Source of the DNA: Comamonadaceae bacterium
GTDB lineage: Bacteria > Pseudomonadota > Gammaproteobacteria > Burkholderiales > Burkholderiaceae
Direction: 5' to 3'
NCBI GenBank assembly: GCA_947484245.1
Contig: CANKOT010000054.1
Coordinates: 1 to 15,582 of the forward strand
Length of the DNA: 15,582 nucleotides
Shown one piece after another: positions 8,352 to 15,582 of the stretch; the first letter of the stretch is position 1, and every line of letters starts with the position of its first letter. Below the pieces are notes generated by a model. That model was not told the origin of the DNA. It was given only the letters and a program-made list of their open reading frames with translations, and did no database searches. Both the position numbers and the translations under genes were made by a program.

Positions 8352-11300
8352 GCCTCACCACCTTCCATGGATGCCGCATGGATCAGATCTTCGTACAAAA
8401 GGGGGGCCCAAATTGGCAAGCCATTGACAAGTGCATCGAAATGATCAAACGAACGCTGCACATACATGGACCGCGCAAAATCAGTGTTGTCAGAAAAGTC
8501 ATCCGAAAATTCTTTGCGCGCCTTGTCCAAAGCCATTTCTTTGATCCATTCATTCGCAACTTCACTGCCTGATCTCTTGATGCTAATTTGTTCAGATGCG
8601 AAGGCCAAGCCTGCTTTGAAAGTGACTGGCAAAGGCTGAGCCCAGGCCTGCGCGTAAACCTTTAACCATTGAACCAACAAACTCTTTGCGGAATTAGCAC
8701 TCAAGGCAGGCAAAACCGCTACCCCATCTAGGCCGACGGCCACTGATTGCAGATTCCAGCCAGCAGCACAAAGCAGAACATGGTTGGGCCAGAGATGGAT
8801 CAAGACATCGGCACGCGGAGTTTGCTGATCTTTTTGCCCAGTGGCAACGGCACCAGGTCTGGTGATGATTTGCAAAGTAGGCACACTTTCAAGTGCTTGT
8901 AGCGATTGACCCAAGTGATCGATTGGCTGCCTCAAAGCCGTGATCTCAGCACTCACACGAACCTCACCCCAAGGCATGGCAAGCACAACACCAACCGATT
9001 GTGTCGGCAATTCACAAGCGTATTGATGCCAATAGGTCGACGCACGATCTTTCACTTTTTGCGCAGCATCATATTGCTGTGAGAGCACCATTTGGCCTGT
9101 TGCACCCATTGGCAAATGACCTAACAGTTTCTGAACCTCTAACTGCCCATCGATGTCGGAGGCTTCTAACAATGAACGGCCCATCAAATACCTGTCTAGC
9201 CCGTCCAACACAAAATTTTCATCGTCTAACAGCGCTTCTTCTGGCGCCTTTAGCGACACACCCAAGCGACTGCGCCAGTAAACCTCAACTGGCTGTTTGA
9301 GCAATCTCAAACACTCTTTCAAGGGCCATTCTGAAATGGCAAACAAATCAAGCTCAGAGGACTGTGAAGCAGGAGATGCAGCTTTTGTAACAATCAAAGG
9401 CGGCTGGGCTTTTTCCCAATCGTCGGCATAAGTCAAAAATTTTGACCCTGCTTGAAAGTATTTGGCTGAAAAAGCCTGCAAGGGCTGCAAGGCGGCGGGG
9501 GACTCTGGCGAGAAACGAGACCGCAAGGTATCAAGCAACTGAGAGACCAAAACAGAAGGTGGTATTTTTTGATTGTCAGTGGATCTTCTGCCTTGCCAGC
9601 TGATGTAGAGTTTGTCGCGCGCAGATAAAAATGCTTCCAAGAACAGATACCGATCGTCTTCGCGGCGCGAGCGATCTCCAGCGCGCCAATTTGCTGACAT
9701 CAAATCAAAATCACGGGGAGTGCTTTGACGAGGATAAGCGCCATCGTTCATGCCCAGCAAACACAAAGCTTTGAAGGGAATGGCACGCATGGGCATGAGG
9801 GTTGAGAATTGAACACCCCCACCAAAGAATCGTTGCTGCAAGCCCGCAGATTCAAGACCCGCCAGCCAATGTTCGCGCACAACCGTCAAAGGCAATGGCT
9901 CGGTCAAACCCGACTGATCACACAATGCTTGCCACTGTGCCAGCTCTTGCTTTAAACGCAGGAGCATCCGTTCATCGGCTTCGTTGTCAACTTCAAAAAA
10001 ACGGTCAAGCAAATCGTTCATCACTGAACACCATTGGGCAGGAGAATGTTCTGCATTCAGTTGAGTCAGGCTAAGTGACACGGCGTCAATCCACTGAGCC
10101 AGATGCCCTACCTTCAACGCACTCAAACCAGAGACCTGTGGCAAAGGCAATACGCCATGCCAAGCCGAAAGTTCTTCAGTTTGGCCTGCGGCATATCCCA
10201 ATATCAATCTTTGCAAACCATAGGACCACGTGTTTTGTTGCGCATGGGGCATGCTGCTAGGAACACCCCACTTTTGCCTGTGCGCAGGATTCAAGCCCCA
10301 ACGCACAGCAGCGTCTTGCAACCAATTTTTCATGGTTTGCAAATCAAGCTCAGTCATTTGAAATTTAGTGCGAACGGCAGACACTTCAAACAGGCTAAGC
10401 CACTGCGTCAGGGTAATCCTAGCCTCTGGCAGATTCAATAAAAATTCCAAGGCTTGTACCAATGGCACTTGGCGAGGGGTGGTGTCTGCCAAGGAGAATG
10501 GAATGTACCTAGGATGCTGAGAAGAAAAGCGCCCAAACACCGCTTGAATGTGAGAAGCAAAGGTGGCCATATCGGGCACCATCACCATCACATCGTTGGG
10601 TTTCCAACTTGGATTTTCATCAAACCAGGCCCAAAGCTGATCATGCAAAATTTCTACTTCACGCTGCGCCGAATGCGCCTGTACCATTTGAATGCTAGCG
10701 TCATCCTCACAAGATTCAGGCCGATCGGGCATGGTGTTCAAATTCAAAATATCAGATTGAATTTTTTGCAGACGTGTGGGCGAAGGATGATGGCCTGGAT
10801 CCACAAAAAAAGTTTGTTTGCTCATGACGCTCAAGGCGTTCTGGGCTTGATCGAATCGCTCTAAGGCGTGCAAGTAATCTCGACCCTGCTGACCCCACGA
10901 AGACAAAAGCGAATGCTTGTGGGCGACCAAGTCCATGTCATGACCCCAGTATTCTTGGCAGGGATTTTGAACCATGAGGATGACCTGGCTCCAACGACCC
11001 AAAGCAGCCAAGGCCTCTACCACCTGCATGGGCAAATTGGAGATGCCAAAGACCACAATGCGAGGCGGCAAACCTTCGGGCTTTGAAGCGCCAGCTTGTT
11101 GAACCTTGCGCATGAATTGCGAATGCACCTCAGCTCTTGAATGGTACTGAGATGCAAGCTCTGGCGCTTGTGTTTGCATTAGATCTTGCTGTAACAACTG
11201 CCACAACTGAGCTTGCCATAGTTGATCAGAAGGCATTGATTTGGACTGGCCTTGGTGCTGCAACACACATTGACCTTGGGCCCAATCGCTTAGCCAATCG

Positions 11301-11758
11301 GCGCGGTAGCTTTGGTAGCCGTCAAAGACGTCGGCCACTTGTTGAGCCAACTGATAACGTTGCCAGCCCATAGGATCGTCTTGGACATAAGCCAGCAGCG
11401 GCTTAACCTGGTGGTTTTTGGCAAACTCGGGTAACAAGCGCCACAGACGCCAGGTCAGCGCTTGCTTGTCCAATGGCATGGCCACTGGAACCCATGCTTG
11501 TCCCAAAACCAAACGGTACATGCGCCAAATAAAACTAGAAGGCAGCTCCATTTGCGTGGCAGCGCATATCCCCATGGCAGCGTCGTCGGCCAACGCCATT
11601 TCTAACCAATGCTTCATCCCATTGCTTTGCACCAGCAGGGTCTCGGGTACCAAGGGTGGCAGGGGATTGTTTCGAAACAGGCCAACCGTGAGATCACGCA
11701 GGTCTTCTAGGCGGTTGCCATGGAACACCATGAATCCTGATTGAAATGCGTTAGCCAT
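8348..11758 (-). CDS. recC: RecBCD enzyme subunit RecC (exodeoxyribonuclease V gamma chain)
   Basis: RecC is the scaffold subunit: it splits the duplex, feeds each strand to RecB or RecD, and reads Chi through a helicase-like fold without ATPase activity. The 1136 residues match the family throughout: FMVFHGNRLEDLRDL (9-23), LLVQSNGMKHWL (41-52), VVFGISNLP (235-243), VQNPCQEYWG (263-272), and the most conserved block, TLMPMRAIPFKALCLLGMND (653-672) with RSRREDDRYLFLEA (696-709). No Walker A is present, as expected. Length is near E. coli RecC (1122 aa). It is the first gene of the recC-recB-recD run. The start is uncertain: the ATG at 11758 lacks a clear ribosome-binding site, while the ATG at 11731 (Met10) has AGGA close upstream and aligns better with the E. 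coli start. The upstream 75 nt have a GATAAT hexamer (11797-11802) as a weak -10 candidate without a good -35. Confidence 0.96.
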   Translation of the reverse strand: MANAFQSGFMVFHGNRLEDLRDLTVGLFRNNPLPPLVPETLLVQSNGMKHWLEMALADDAAMGICAATQMELPSSFIWRMYRLVLGQAWVPVAMPLDKQALTWRLWRLLPEFAKNHQVKPLLAYVQDDPMGWQRYQLAQQVADVFDGYQSYRADWLSDWAQGQCVLQHQGQSKSMPSDQLWQAQLWQLLQQDLMQTQAPELASQYHSRAEVHSQFMRKVQQAGASKPEGLPPRIVVFGISNLPMQVVEALAALGRWSQVILMVQNPCQEYWGHDMDLVAHKHSLLSSWGQQGRDYLHALERFDQAQNALSVMSKQTFFVDPGHHPSPTRLQKIQSDILNLNTMPDRPESCEDDASIQMVQAHSAQREVEILHDQLWAWFDENPSWKPNDVMVMVPDMATFASHIQAVFGRFSSQHPRYIPFSLADTTPRQVPLVQALEFLLNLPEARITLTQWLSLFEVSAVRTKFQMTELDLQTMKNWLQDAAVRWGLNPAHRQKWGVPSSMPHAQQNTWSYGLQRLILGYAAGQTEELSAWHGVLPLPQVSGLSALKVGHLAQWIDAVSLSLTQLNAEHSPAQWCSVMNDLLDRFFEVDNEADERMLLRLKQELAQWQALCDQSGLTEPLPLTVVREHWLAGLESAGLQQRFFGGGVQFSTLMPMRAIPFKALCLLGMNDGAYPRQSTPRDFDLMSANWRAGDRSRREDDRYLFLEAFLSARDKLYISWQGRRSTDNQKIPPSVLVSQLLDTLRSRFSPESPAALQPLQAFSAKYFQAGSKFLTYADDWEKAQPPLIVTKAASPASQSSELDLFAISEWPLKECLRLLKQPVEVYWRSRLGVSLKAPEEALLDDENFVLDGLDRYLMGRSLLEASDIDGQLEVQKLLGHLPMGATGQMVLSQQYDAAQKVKDRASTYWHQYACELPTQSVGVVLAMPWGEVRVSAEITALRQPIDHLGQSLQALESVPTLQIITRPGAVATGQKDQQTPRADVLIHLWPNHVLLCAAGWNLQSVAVGLDGVAVLPALSANSAKSLLVQWLKVYAQAWAQPLPVTFKAGLAFASEQISIKRSGSEVANEWIKEMALDKARKEFSDDFSDNTDFARSMYVQRSFDHFDALVNGLPIWAPLLYEDLIHAASMEGGEA

Positions 11759-11813
11759 AAAAGACGAGCTTGCTTCTGAGCGTGAATCTTGTGTGAATTA
11801 TCGACTCAGGGCT

Positions 11814-11830
11814 GGCTCAGGAACTGAGCC
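11814..11830 (-). terminator. GC-rich hairpin between the kinase gene and recC
   Basis: GGCTCAG (11814-11820) pairs perfectly with CTGAGCC (11824-11830) around a 3-nt loop, starting 3 nt after the kinase stop codon. The position suits a transcription end for the signalling operon, but no T-run follows on the minus strand, so it is not a classic intrinsic terminator. It may instead stabilise the 3' end or act with Rho. On the minus strand the bases after the stem (AGCCC) could pair alternatively with its first bases (GGGCT). Confidence 0.35.
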
Positions 11831-11833
11831 CCG

Positions 11834-14440
11834 CTATAAAAATTTAGTCAAAACTCTTTGAAACTCATCGGCCGAAACAGGTTTAATGAGAAAGTCTTGC
11901 ATACCCGCTTTTTGGGCCAGGACACGATCTTCATCTAAGACGTGCGCAGTCATGGCCACGATGGGGGTCATTTTCAATGCCTCGGTCACTTCAATGCGCC
12001 TAATTTCATGGGCAGCCGAGAGGCCGTCCATGCCTGGCATTTGCAAATCCATCAAGATCAAATCATAGACATCGCTTCGAATTTTTTTCAAAGCCATTTC
12101 ACCATTCTCTGCAATGTCGACAGAACACCCCAATTTTTCCAAAGTCCAAATGGCCAACTGCTGGTTCATCGGGGTATCTTCAACCACCAGAATCTTGCCG
12201 ACGTGCTGGTTTTTAAGAACTATTTCTTTTTCAATTTCCTCACCCATCACGTCCATTTTGGTCAAAGCCGTCAAAGCATTTTGAAGCTCAAGCATGGTCA
12301 CGGGTTTGTACAAGTTAGTGACTCGAACGCCCAAAGTTCTCGCCAAGGCACACAAATTTTGAACGTCATGATTCAAACCAAAATCAGACAGCACCAGCCA
12401 AGATAAGTTCCGCCATTTTGTACCTTGCTGAGCCAGCAAATAAGCTGGTTCTAAGTAAGCCAGCATGCTGTGATCGATCACCCAGAGAGTTTGACGTCTG
12501 ACACCCTGCTTCAGCCAATCCTCCAGATACGACTGCAAGTCAGTTGGGGTGACAATTTCTTTTGCATTGATTTGTTGAGCGGCCAAATTATTGCGAAGAA
12601 TTTCTCGTGCAAATGGATTAGATTCAACCAGCGTCACGTCCGCCCGATGCGACAAAGCGCTGAAGCTCATCGCATTGACTCGCACCAAAGTGGCTTTCTT
12701 TTCAAGCAGCTCTGCCGAAGGGGTTTGAAATTGAGCTGCAAAAGTAAAGTGACTACCACCCCCTTCTCGGGATTGAACGCTGATGTGACCATGCATCAAT
12801 TTGACCAAGTTTTTAGCGATCGAAAGGCCTAGGCCACTGCCGCCATACTTGCGATTCACAGAGGCATCTGCCTGACTGAATGGCGAAAAAATCATGTCCA
12901 TTTTTTCCGGCGAAATACCAATGCCTGTGTCAATCACATCGAATGTGCATGTCACCTCTTGCGCACTGGCCACTGATTTTCGAACACTCAACTTGACCCA
13001 GCCCTCATCGCTGAATTTCAACGCATTTCCCAACAAATTTTGCAGGACCTGACCAAGCCTCAATGGGTCTCCTAAAAGCCACTGCGGCACATCGGGCTCA
13101 ATGTTCAAATACAAATCTATTTTTTTCTGTTCAGCCTGAAATGCAAAGCCTTTCATGGCCTGCTGACAAGCAGTGTGAAGATCAAACAAGGTTTGATCGA
13201 GTGTGAGTCGATTGGCACCTAACCGCGTAAAGTCCAAAATATCATCAATGAGCCGAAGCAAACTTTGGGAAGCTGTGCGCGACAATTCCAAATAGTCCTT
13301 CTGCTCAGATGTCAGGGGGGTACTCAATGCTAACTCAGTCATGCCCACCATGCTGTTGATGGGCGTCCTAATTTCATGACTCATCTGAGCCAAGAAAGCT
13401 GATTTGGCTTGAGTGGCTGCTTCCGCAGCTGCGAGCGCTTTTGACATTGCAAGACGATCTTCCTCGCGCCGCACCCAAATGGCTGCCACATGCCGGGTTA
13501 ACAAAAACGTGGCCAAGAGCATGAGCGCAGACAATCCAATGATGCCCTTTGAAGCCAGCAACCACTGCCACTCAACGCGACTGCGTGAAATGGCAACAGC
13601 AACCGTCAATGGCAGCTGAGCTGTGGTTCGGTAGTGAACTTCCAACTTTTCTGTAAATTGAGTGCGATCTGTTTGAATCTCAAAATAGCTTCCGAAATCT
13701 TGATTGCTTGCTACTCTTTTGACAGCTGGCATCTCGGCAAAAACTTTGTCATGTGGAAACCATCTTTCAGAGCTGCTTGACAATATTCGACCTGCGTAAT
13801 CGAATACAAAAACAGCATCACACTTTTCGTCAACAGAATCAGCAAAGCCCGCAATCAAATCTTGGGGGTTGATGAGAACCAGCCATCTAACAACTTGCCC
13901 GTTTGCGCGTTTCATGCGCATTGAAAGAGGCAAGATGGCGATGTCATTTAATTGGATATCTTGTCGATTCAGGTCATACAAATTTCGAACAGCTTGCCAC
14001 CGCCCTGCAGCTAAATCTTCGCCAACATCTCTCTCCAACCCCAGTTGCGACCAGCTCACAGACTGATTGACCAAGCCTTCTTCCGAGCTGGCCAGGACCC
14101 ATCCGTCTTCATTCAGCATGGACAAGGATCGAATGAAACTGGACTTTTCTATCGCTGAATTCAGTTTGAATTGGGTGGGTAAAGTCGAATCTGACCATTG
14201 GTTGGCGACCGTCATGAGTGCGGTAGTTGACTCCAATGTTCGGCTCACATGATTGAACAAGATACGCGTCAACAGATCGCCCCGAGCTTCTTCGCGATCT
14301 AATGTGTCCTGCCTGTCTTTCCAAAGATAGACGCTCGAGACCAAGATGATGAAAACAGCCACTGCTGCTCCGAATCGGTAAACACCCAGCGGCGCTGCAT
14401 GTATCAAATGCGGCAATTTGTGATTTGGTGTTTTTTTCAC
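11834..14440 (-). CDS. Membrane hybrid sensor histidine kinase with Cache-like periplasmic domain and two receivers
   Basis: This 868-residue inner-membrane sensor should autophosphorylate on a His and pass phosphate to its own receiver. TM1 is about 22-40 and TM2 about 294-315. The roughly 250 residues between them are periplasmic and contain two Cache/PAS-like strands (LNEDGWVLASS at 109-119, FVFDYAGRILSSS at 211-223), suggesting a double Cache ligand domain. The HisKA box is AQMSHEIRTP with His355. The HATPase has GNALKFS (Asn472), DTGIGIS (504-510) and GGSGLGLSIAK (533-543). The first receiver (about 600-725) is degenerate. The second (about 748-868) is intact, with Glu754/Asp755, phospho-acceptor Asp798 (LMDLQMPGMDG) and Lys853. 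No HPt domain is present, so output must go through an unlinked HPt or regulator. The start is GTG, preceded by TAGG at about -11, 13 nt after the upstream gene's stop, so the two genes are very likely cotranscribed. The ligand is unknown. Confidence 0.93.
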   Translation of the reverse strand: MKKTPNHKLPHLIHAAPLGVYRFGAAVAVFIILVSSVYLWKDRQDTLDREEARGDLLTRILFNHVSRTLESTTALMTVANQWSDSTLPTQFKLNSAIEKSSFIRSLSMLNEDGWVLASSEEGLVNQSVSWSQLGLERDVGEDLAAGRWQAVRNLYDLNRQDIQLNDIAILPLSMRMKRANGQVVRWLVLINPQDLIAGFADSVDEKCDAVFVFDYAGRILSSSSERWFPHDKVFAEMPAVKRVASNQDFGSYFEIQTDRTQFTEKLEVHYRTTAQLPLTVAVAISRSRVEWQWLLASKGIIGLSALMLLATFLLTRHVAAIWVRREEDRLAMSKALAAAEAATQAKSAFLAQMSHEIRTPINSMVGMTELALSTPLTSEQKDYLELSRTASQSLLRLIDDILDFTRLGANRLTLDQTLFDLHTACQQAMKGFAFQAEQKKIDLYLNIEPDVPQWLLGDPLRLGQVLQNLLGNALKFSDEGWVKLSVRKSVASAQEVTCTFDVIDTGIGISPEKMDMIFSPFSQADASVNRKYGGSGLGLSIAKNLVKLMHGHISVQSREGGGSHFTFAAQFQTPSAELLEKKATLVRVNAMSFSALSHRADVTLVESNPFAREILRNNLAAQQINAKEIVTPTDLQSYLEDWLKQGVRRQTLWVIDHSMLAYLEPAYLLAQQGTKWRNLSWLVLSDFGLNHDVQNLCALARTLGVRVTNLYKPVTMLELQNALTALTKMDVMGEEIEKEIVLKNQHVGKILVVEDTPMNQQLAIWTLEKLGCSVDIAENGEMALKKIRSDVYDLILMDLQMPGMDGLSAAHEIRRIEVTEALKMTPIVAMTAHVLDEDRVLAQKAGMQDFLIKPVSADEFQRVLTKFL
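12266..12643 (-). other. Degenerate first receiver domain of the hybrid kinase
   Basis: Residues about 600-725 follow a receiver layout: strand 1 VTLVESNPFAREIL, strand 3 LWVIDHSML, strand 4 WLVLSDFG, and a YKP near the end. The normal acidic pair is Glu605-Ser606, so one metal-binding acid is missing. Asp656 sits where the phospho-acceptor belongs, and Lys712 is kept. It is probably a pseudo-receiver or weakly active, with a structural or regulatory role, while the second receiver does the phosphotransfer. Confidence 0.6.
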
Positions 14441-14453
14441 AGCATCTTGCCTA

Positions 14454-15311
14454 TTATTTCAACAACACAATGGGCTCAAGTTTGTTGAGTTTGGCATACC
14501 GCAATAGACGACCGTCTTTCTTGGTCAGACTCAAGAAAGAATTGACCCTGATTAACAAACTGTCATCGCCCTTGGCAAAGGCGTAAGCGTAGTCGGTGGT
14601 GGGCATGGTGTTGGGTGCTGGAATGACCGCCGCCCAGTCGGTTAGCTCTCGCATGCGCAAGCTGTAGGGGTAGTCGGTCATGAAGGCATCTGCTCTACCC
14701 GATAAAACTTCTTGCTCGCGCGTACCAGGCGGCTGAACTTTGAGCAGCTTGGCTTTTTTCAATGACTTGGTCATGACGCCCTCCATGATCGTGCCTGCAG
14801 CCACAGCGATGACCCGCCCCGATTGATCCAAACTGTTCCAGTTTTGAAGGCCCTCTTTGTTTTTTAACGTCACGGCAAACAATCCACTTTTAAGATAAGG
14901 CTGCGAAAATTGCAAGCGCGCTTGACGTTCGGGCGTGATGCCAATCGCATGGGTTGCGATGTCACAGCGATCCTGCTCGAGAGACTCGTACAGTTGCGCA
15001 AAATTGCTCTCCACATACTTGATTTTTACATCCATTTCCCGAGCCAGCTCTCGGGTCATGGCAATGTCGATGCCACTGAGCTCTCGTGTCTTGGGATTGC
15101 GATAGCTGATGCTGTAGTACTCTGTCCAGATGCATGCTCGCAATTCCTTGCTGGCCAACACACGTTCTAAGCGTGAGGTTTGAGCCGATGCTTGGAAAGA
15201 CGTTGAAACTCCAAGTACCAACAACAAGCTAAGAAAGACGACTTTAAGAGGAACAAGCAGCCCCCAAGGATGTCTGAGCAAGCAGAAGTACAAAAGTAGA
15301 AAATATTTCAT
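14454..15311 (-). CDS. Periplasmic solute-binding protein, family 3 (amino-acid type)
   Basis: The 285-residue exported protein belongs to the SBP family 3 fold (PF00497 type) that binds polar amino acids or related small molecules between two lobes. Family marks are ELSGIDIAMTRELA (77-90), CDIATHAIGITPER (116-129), FSQPYLKSG (135-143) and GRADAFMTDYPYSLRM (205-220). A signal peptide ends with ASA at 41-43 before Gln44. There is no lipobox. The N-terminus is odd: two hydrophobic stretches (3-12 and 24-35) separated by a basic, proline-containing stretch, so the true start may lie further in, although the ATG at 15311 is the only ATG before the mature part. No good ribosome-binding site precedes it. 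No ABC permease or ATPase gene follows; the next gene, 13 nt on, is a hybrid kinase with a periplasmic sensor. That suggests a sensing role rather than, or besides, transport. The ligand cannot be read from sequence. Confidence 0.88.
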   Translation of the reverse strand: MKYFLLLYFCLLRHPWGLLVPLKVVFLSLLLVLGVSTSFQASAQTSRLERVLASKELRACIWTEYYSISYRNPKTRELSGIDIAMTRELAREMDVKIKYVESNFAQLYESLEQDRCDIATHAIGITPERQARLQFSQPYLKSGLFAVTLKNKEGLQNWNSLDQSGRVIAVAAGTIMEGVMTKSLKKAKLLKVQPPGTREQEVLSGRADAFMTDYPYSLRMRELTDWAAVIPAPNTMPTTDYAYAFAKGDDSLLIRVNSFLSLTKKDGRLLRYAKLNKLEPIVLLK

Positions 15312-15410
15312 GTATAAGAACTCAATAGTTTTTGTATTAACTTTAAATTAAACACCAAAAAGTTCTATATTTTAAAAAAATTCAATCTTTAGAATTAATT
15401 TGTGAGTTTA
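15312..15410 (-). promoter_or_regulatory. AT-rich leader and probable promoter region of the solute-binding protein/kinase operon
   Basis: About 100 nt upstream of the solute-binding protein gene are strikingly AT-rich compared with the rest of the window, as bacterial promoter regions often are. No sigma70 pair is convincing: on the minus strand TTGGTG and TACAAA are 16 nt apart but match the consensus poorly. A TTTTTG/CAAAAA inverted repeat (15329-15334 and 15356-15361) and a near-palindrome TTAACTTTAAATTAA (15337-15351) could bind a regulator, but such matches arise easily in AT-rich DNA. Confidence 0.35.
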
Positions 15411-15576
15411 CAGATTCGTGCGACAATCTGCACGTTGCCGCCTCCAGTTGCCGCAACATCAGCACTTCTGCTGGGGTTTGACCCAGGCACCCGCCTGTGG
15501 TTTCCATACCCACCTGTGAATCCCATCGGTCTTTGACTGGCGGCTGTTTCCAAACAGCCTGACAAACCGATGCCAT
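15382..15576 (-). CDS. Doubtful small ORF (64 aa), possibly the 3' end of a gene entering from the right
   Basis: An open frame on the minus strand runs from an ATG at 15574-15576 to a stop at 15382 and stays open to the window edge, so it may be the tail of a longer gene. I do not recognise the product. It is polar, with three Cys, two Trp and three Met residues, and has no signal or membrane segment. The same bases carry many inverted repeats, which argues for a structured non-coding element instead. Coding status is uncertain. Confidence 0.2.
   Translation of the reverse strand: MASVCQAVWKQPPVKDRWDSQVGMETTGGCLGQTPAEVLMLRQLEAATCRLSHESVNSQINSKD
15411..15572. other. Inverted-repeat-rich structured segment (candidate leader RNA or REP-like element)
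   Basis: Several stems occur in 160 nt. The largest spans 15524-15572: CATCGG pairs with CCGATG, TTTG with CAAA, and GGCTGTTT with AAACAGCC around CC, giving 18 pairs with one 2-nt bulge and one internal loop. Others are CAGGC/GCCTG (15484-15497), CTGGG/CCCAG (15471-15486), GTTGC/GCAAC (15447-15457), CAGATT/AATCTG (15411-15430) and CGTGC/GCACG (15417-15434). Two pairs of these overlap and exclude each other. GTTGCCGC is also repeated directly (15434-15441 and 15447-15454). The segment is GC-richer than the AT-rich stretch beside it. It could be a structured 5' leader of the operon, a small RNA, or a dispersed repeat. I recognise no known riboswitch, tRNA or attC consensus in it. Confidence 0.4.
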
Positions 15577-15582
15577 GCGCCG

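Noticed and set aside
10575..10591. Repeated CACCATCACCATCAC string
   Set aside because: It encodes the MVMV stretch of RecC on the minus strand; a codon coincidence rather than a repeat element.
10454..10864. 136-codon plus-strand open frame
   Set aside because: Antisense to conserved recC sequence, with no recognisable domain.
11942..12406. 154-codon plus-strand open frame
   Set aside because: It lies wholly antisense to the receiver domains of the hybrid kinase, whose motifs are certain; the product is His/Phe/Gln-rich and looks like a coding shadow.
15524..15572. Possible integron attC site
   Set aside because: The stem-loop is attC-sized but lacks the conserved GTTRRRY/RYYYAAC core boxes, and no integrase or cassette genes are visible.
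15312..15582. CRISPR array or tRNA gene at the right end
   Set aside because: No regularly spaced repeat units and no tRNA arm consensus; the direct repeats present are a single 8-bp pair.

Overview
The window carries six complete protein genes, all on the minus strand, so transcription runs from high to low coordinates. The proteins look betaproteobacterial, most likely order Burkholderiales and perhaps Comamonadaceae. Reasons: an EttA nearly collinear with the E. coli protein, a RecC-RecB-RecD order with no ptrA between recC and recB, and base composition near 50% GC. This placement rests on remembered family sequences, not on a search.

Region 1 (about 15312-15582) has no confident gene. 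It holds an AT-rich stretch just upstream of the first gene. Beyond that lies a GC-richer segment full of inverted repeats, including an 18-bp-paired stem-loop at 15524-15572. That segment also contains a doubtful 64-codon reading frame.

Region 2 (11834-15311) is a two-gene signalling unit. An exported family-3 solute-binding protein is followed after 13 nt by a membrane hybrid histidine kinase. The kinase has a large periplasmic Cache-like sensor, HisKA and HATPase domains, one degenerate receiver and one intact receiver. No permease, ATPase, HPt or response regulator gene is visible here.

Region 3 (1805-11758) is a DNA-repair operon: recC, recB and recD, each pair joined by a 4-nt ATGA stop/start overlap. 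After 35 nt comes a DEDDh 3'-5' exonuclease with an extra C-terminal module. RecBCD processes double-strand ends for recombination and degrades linear DNA; the exonuclease position suggests a related role.

Region 4 (16-1677) is ettA, an ABC-F protein that gates translation elongation by cellular energy state. It follows a 127-nt gap that holds a short tandem repeat. A perfect 12-bp palindrome lies just past its stop codon at the window edge.

Most of the window is well-known biology. The parts most worth a second look are the structured segment at the right end, the solute-binding protein/kinase pair, and the exonuclease appended to recCBD.
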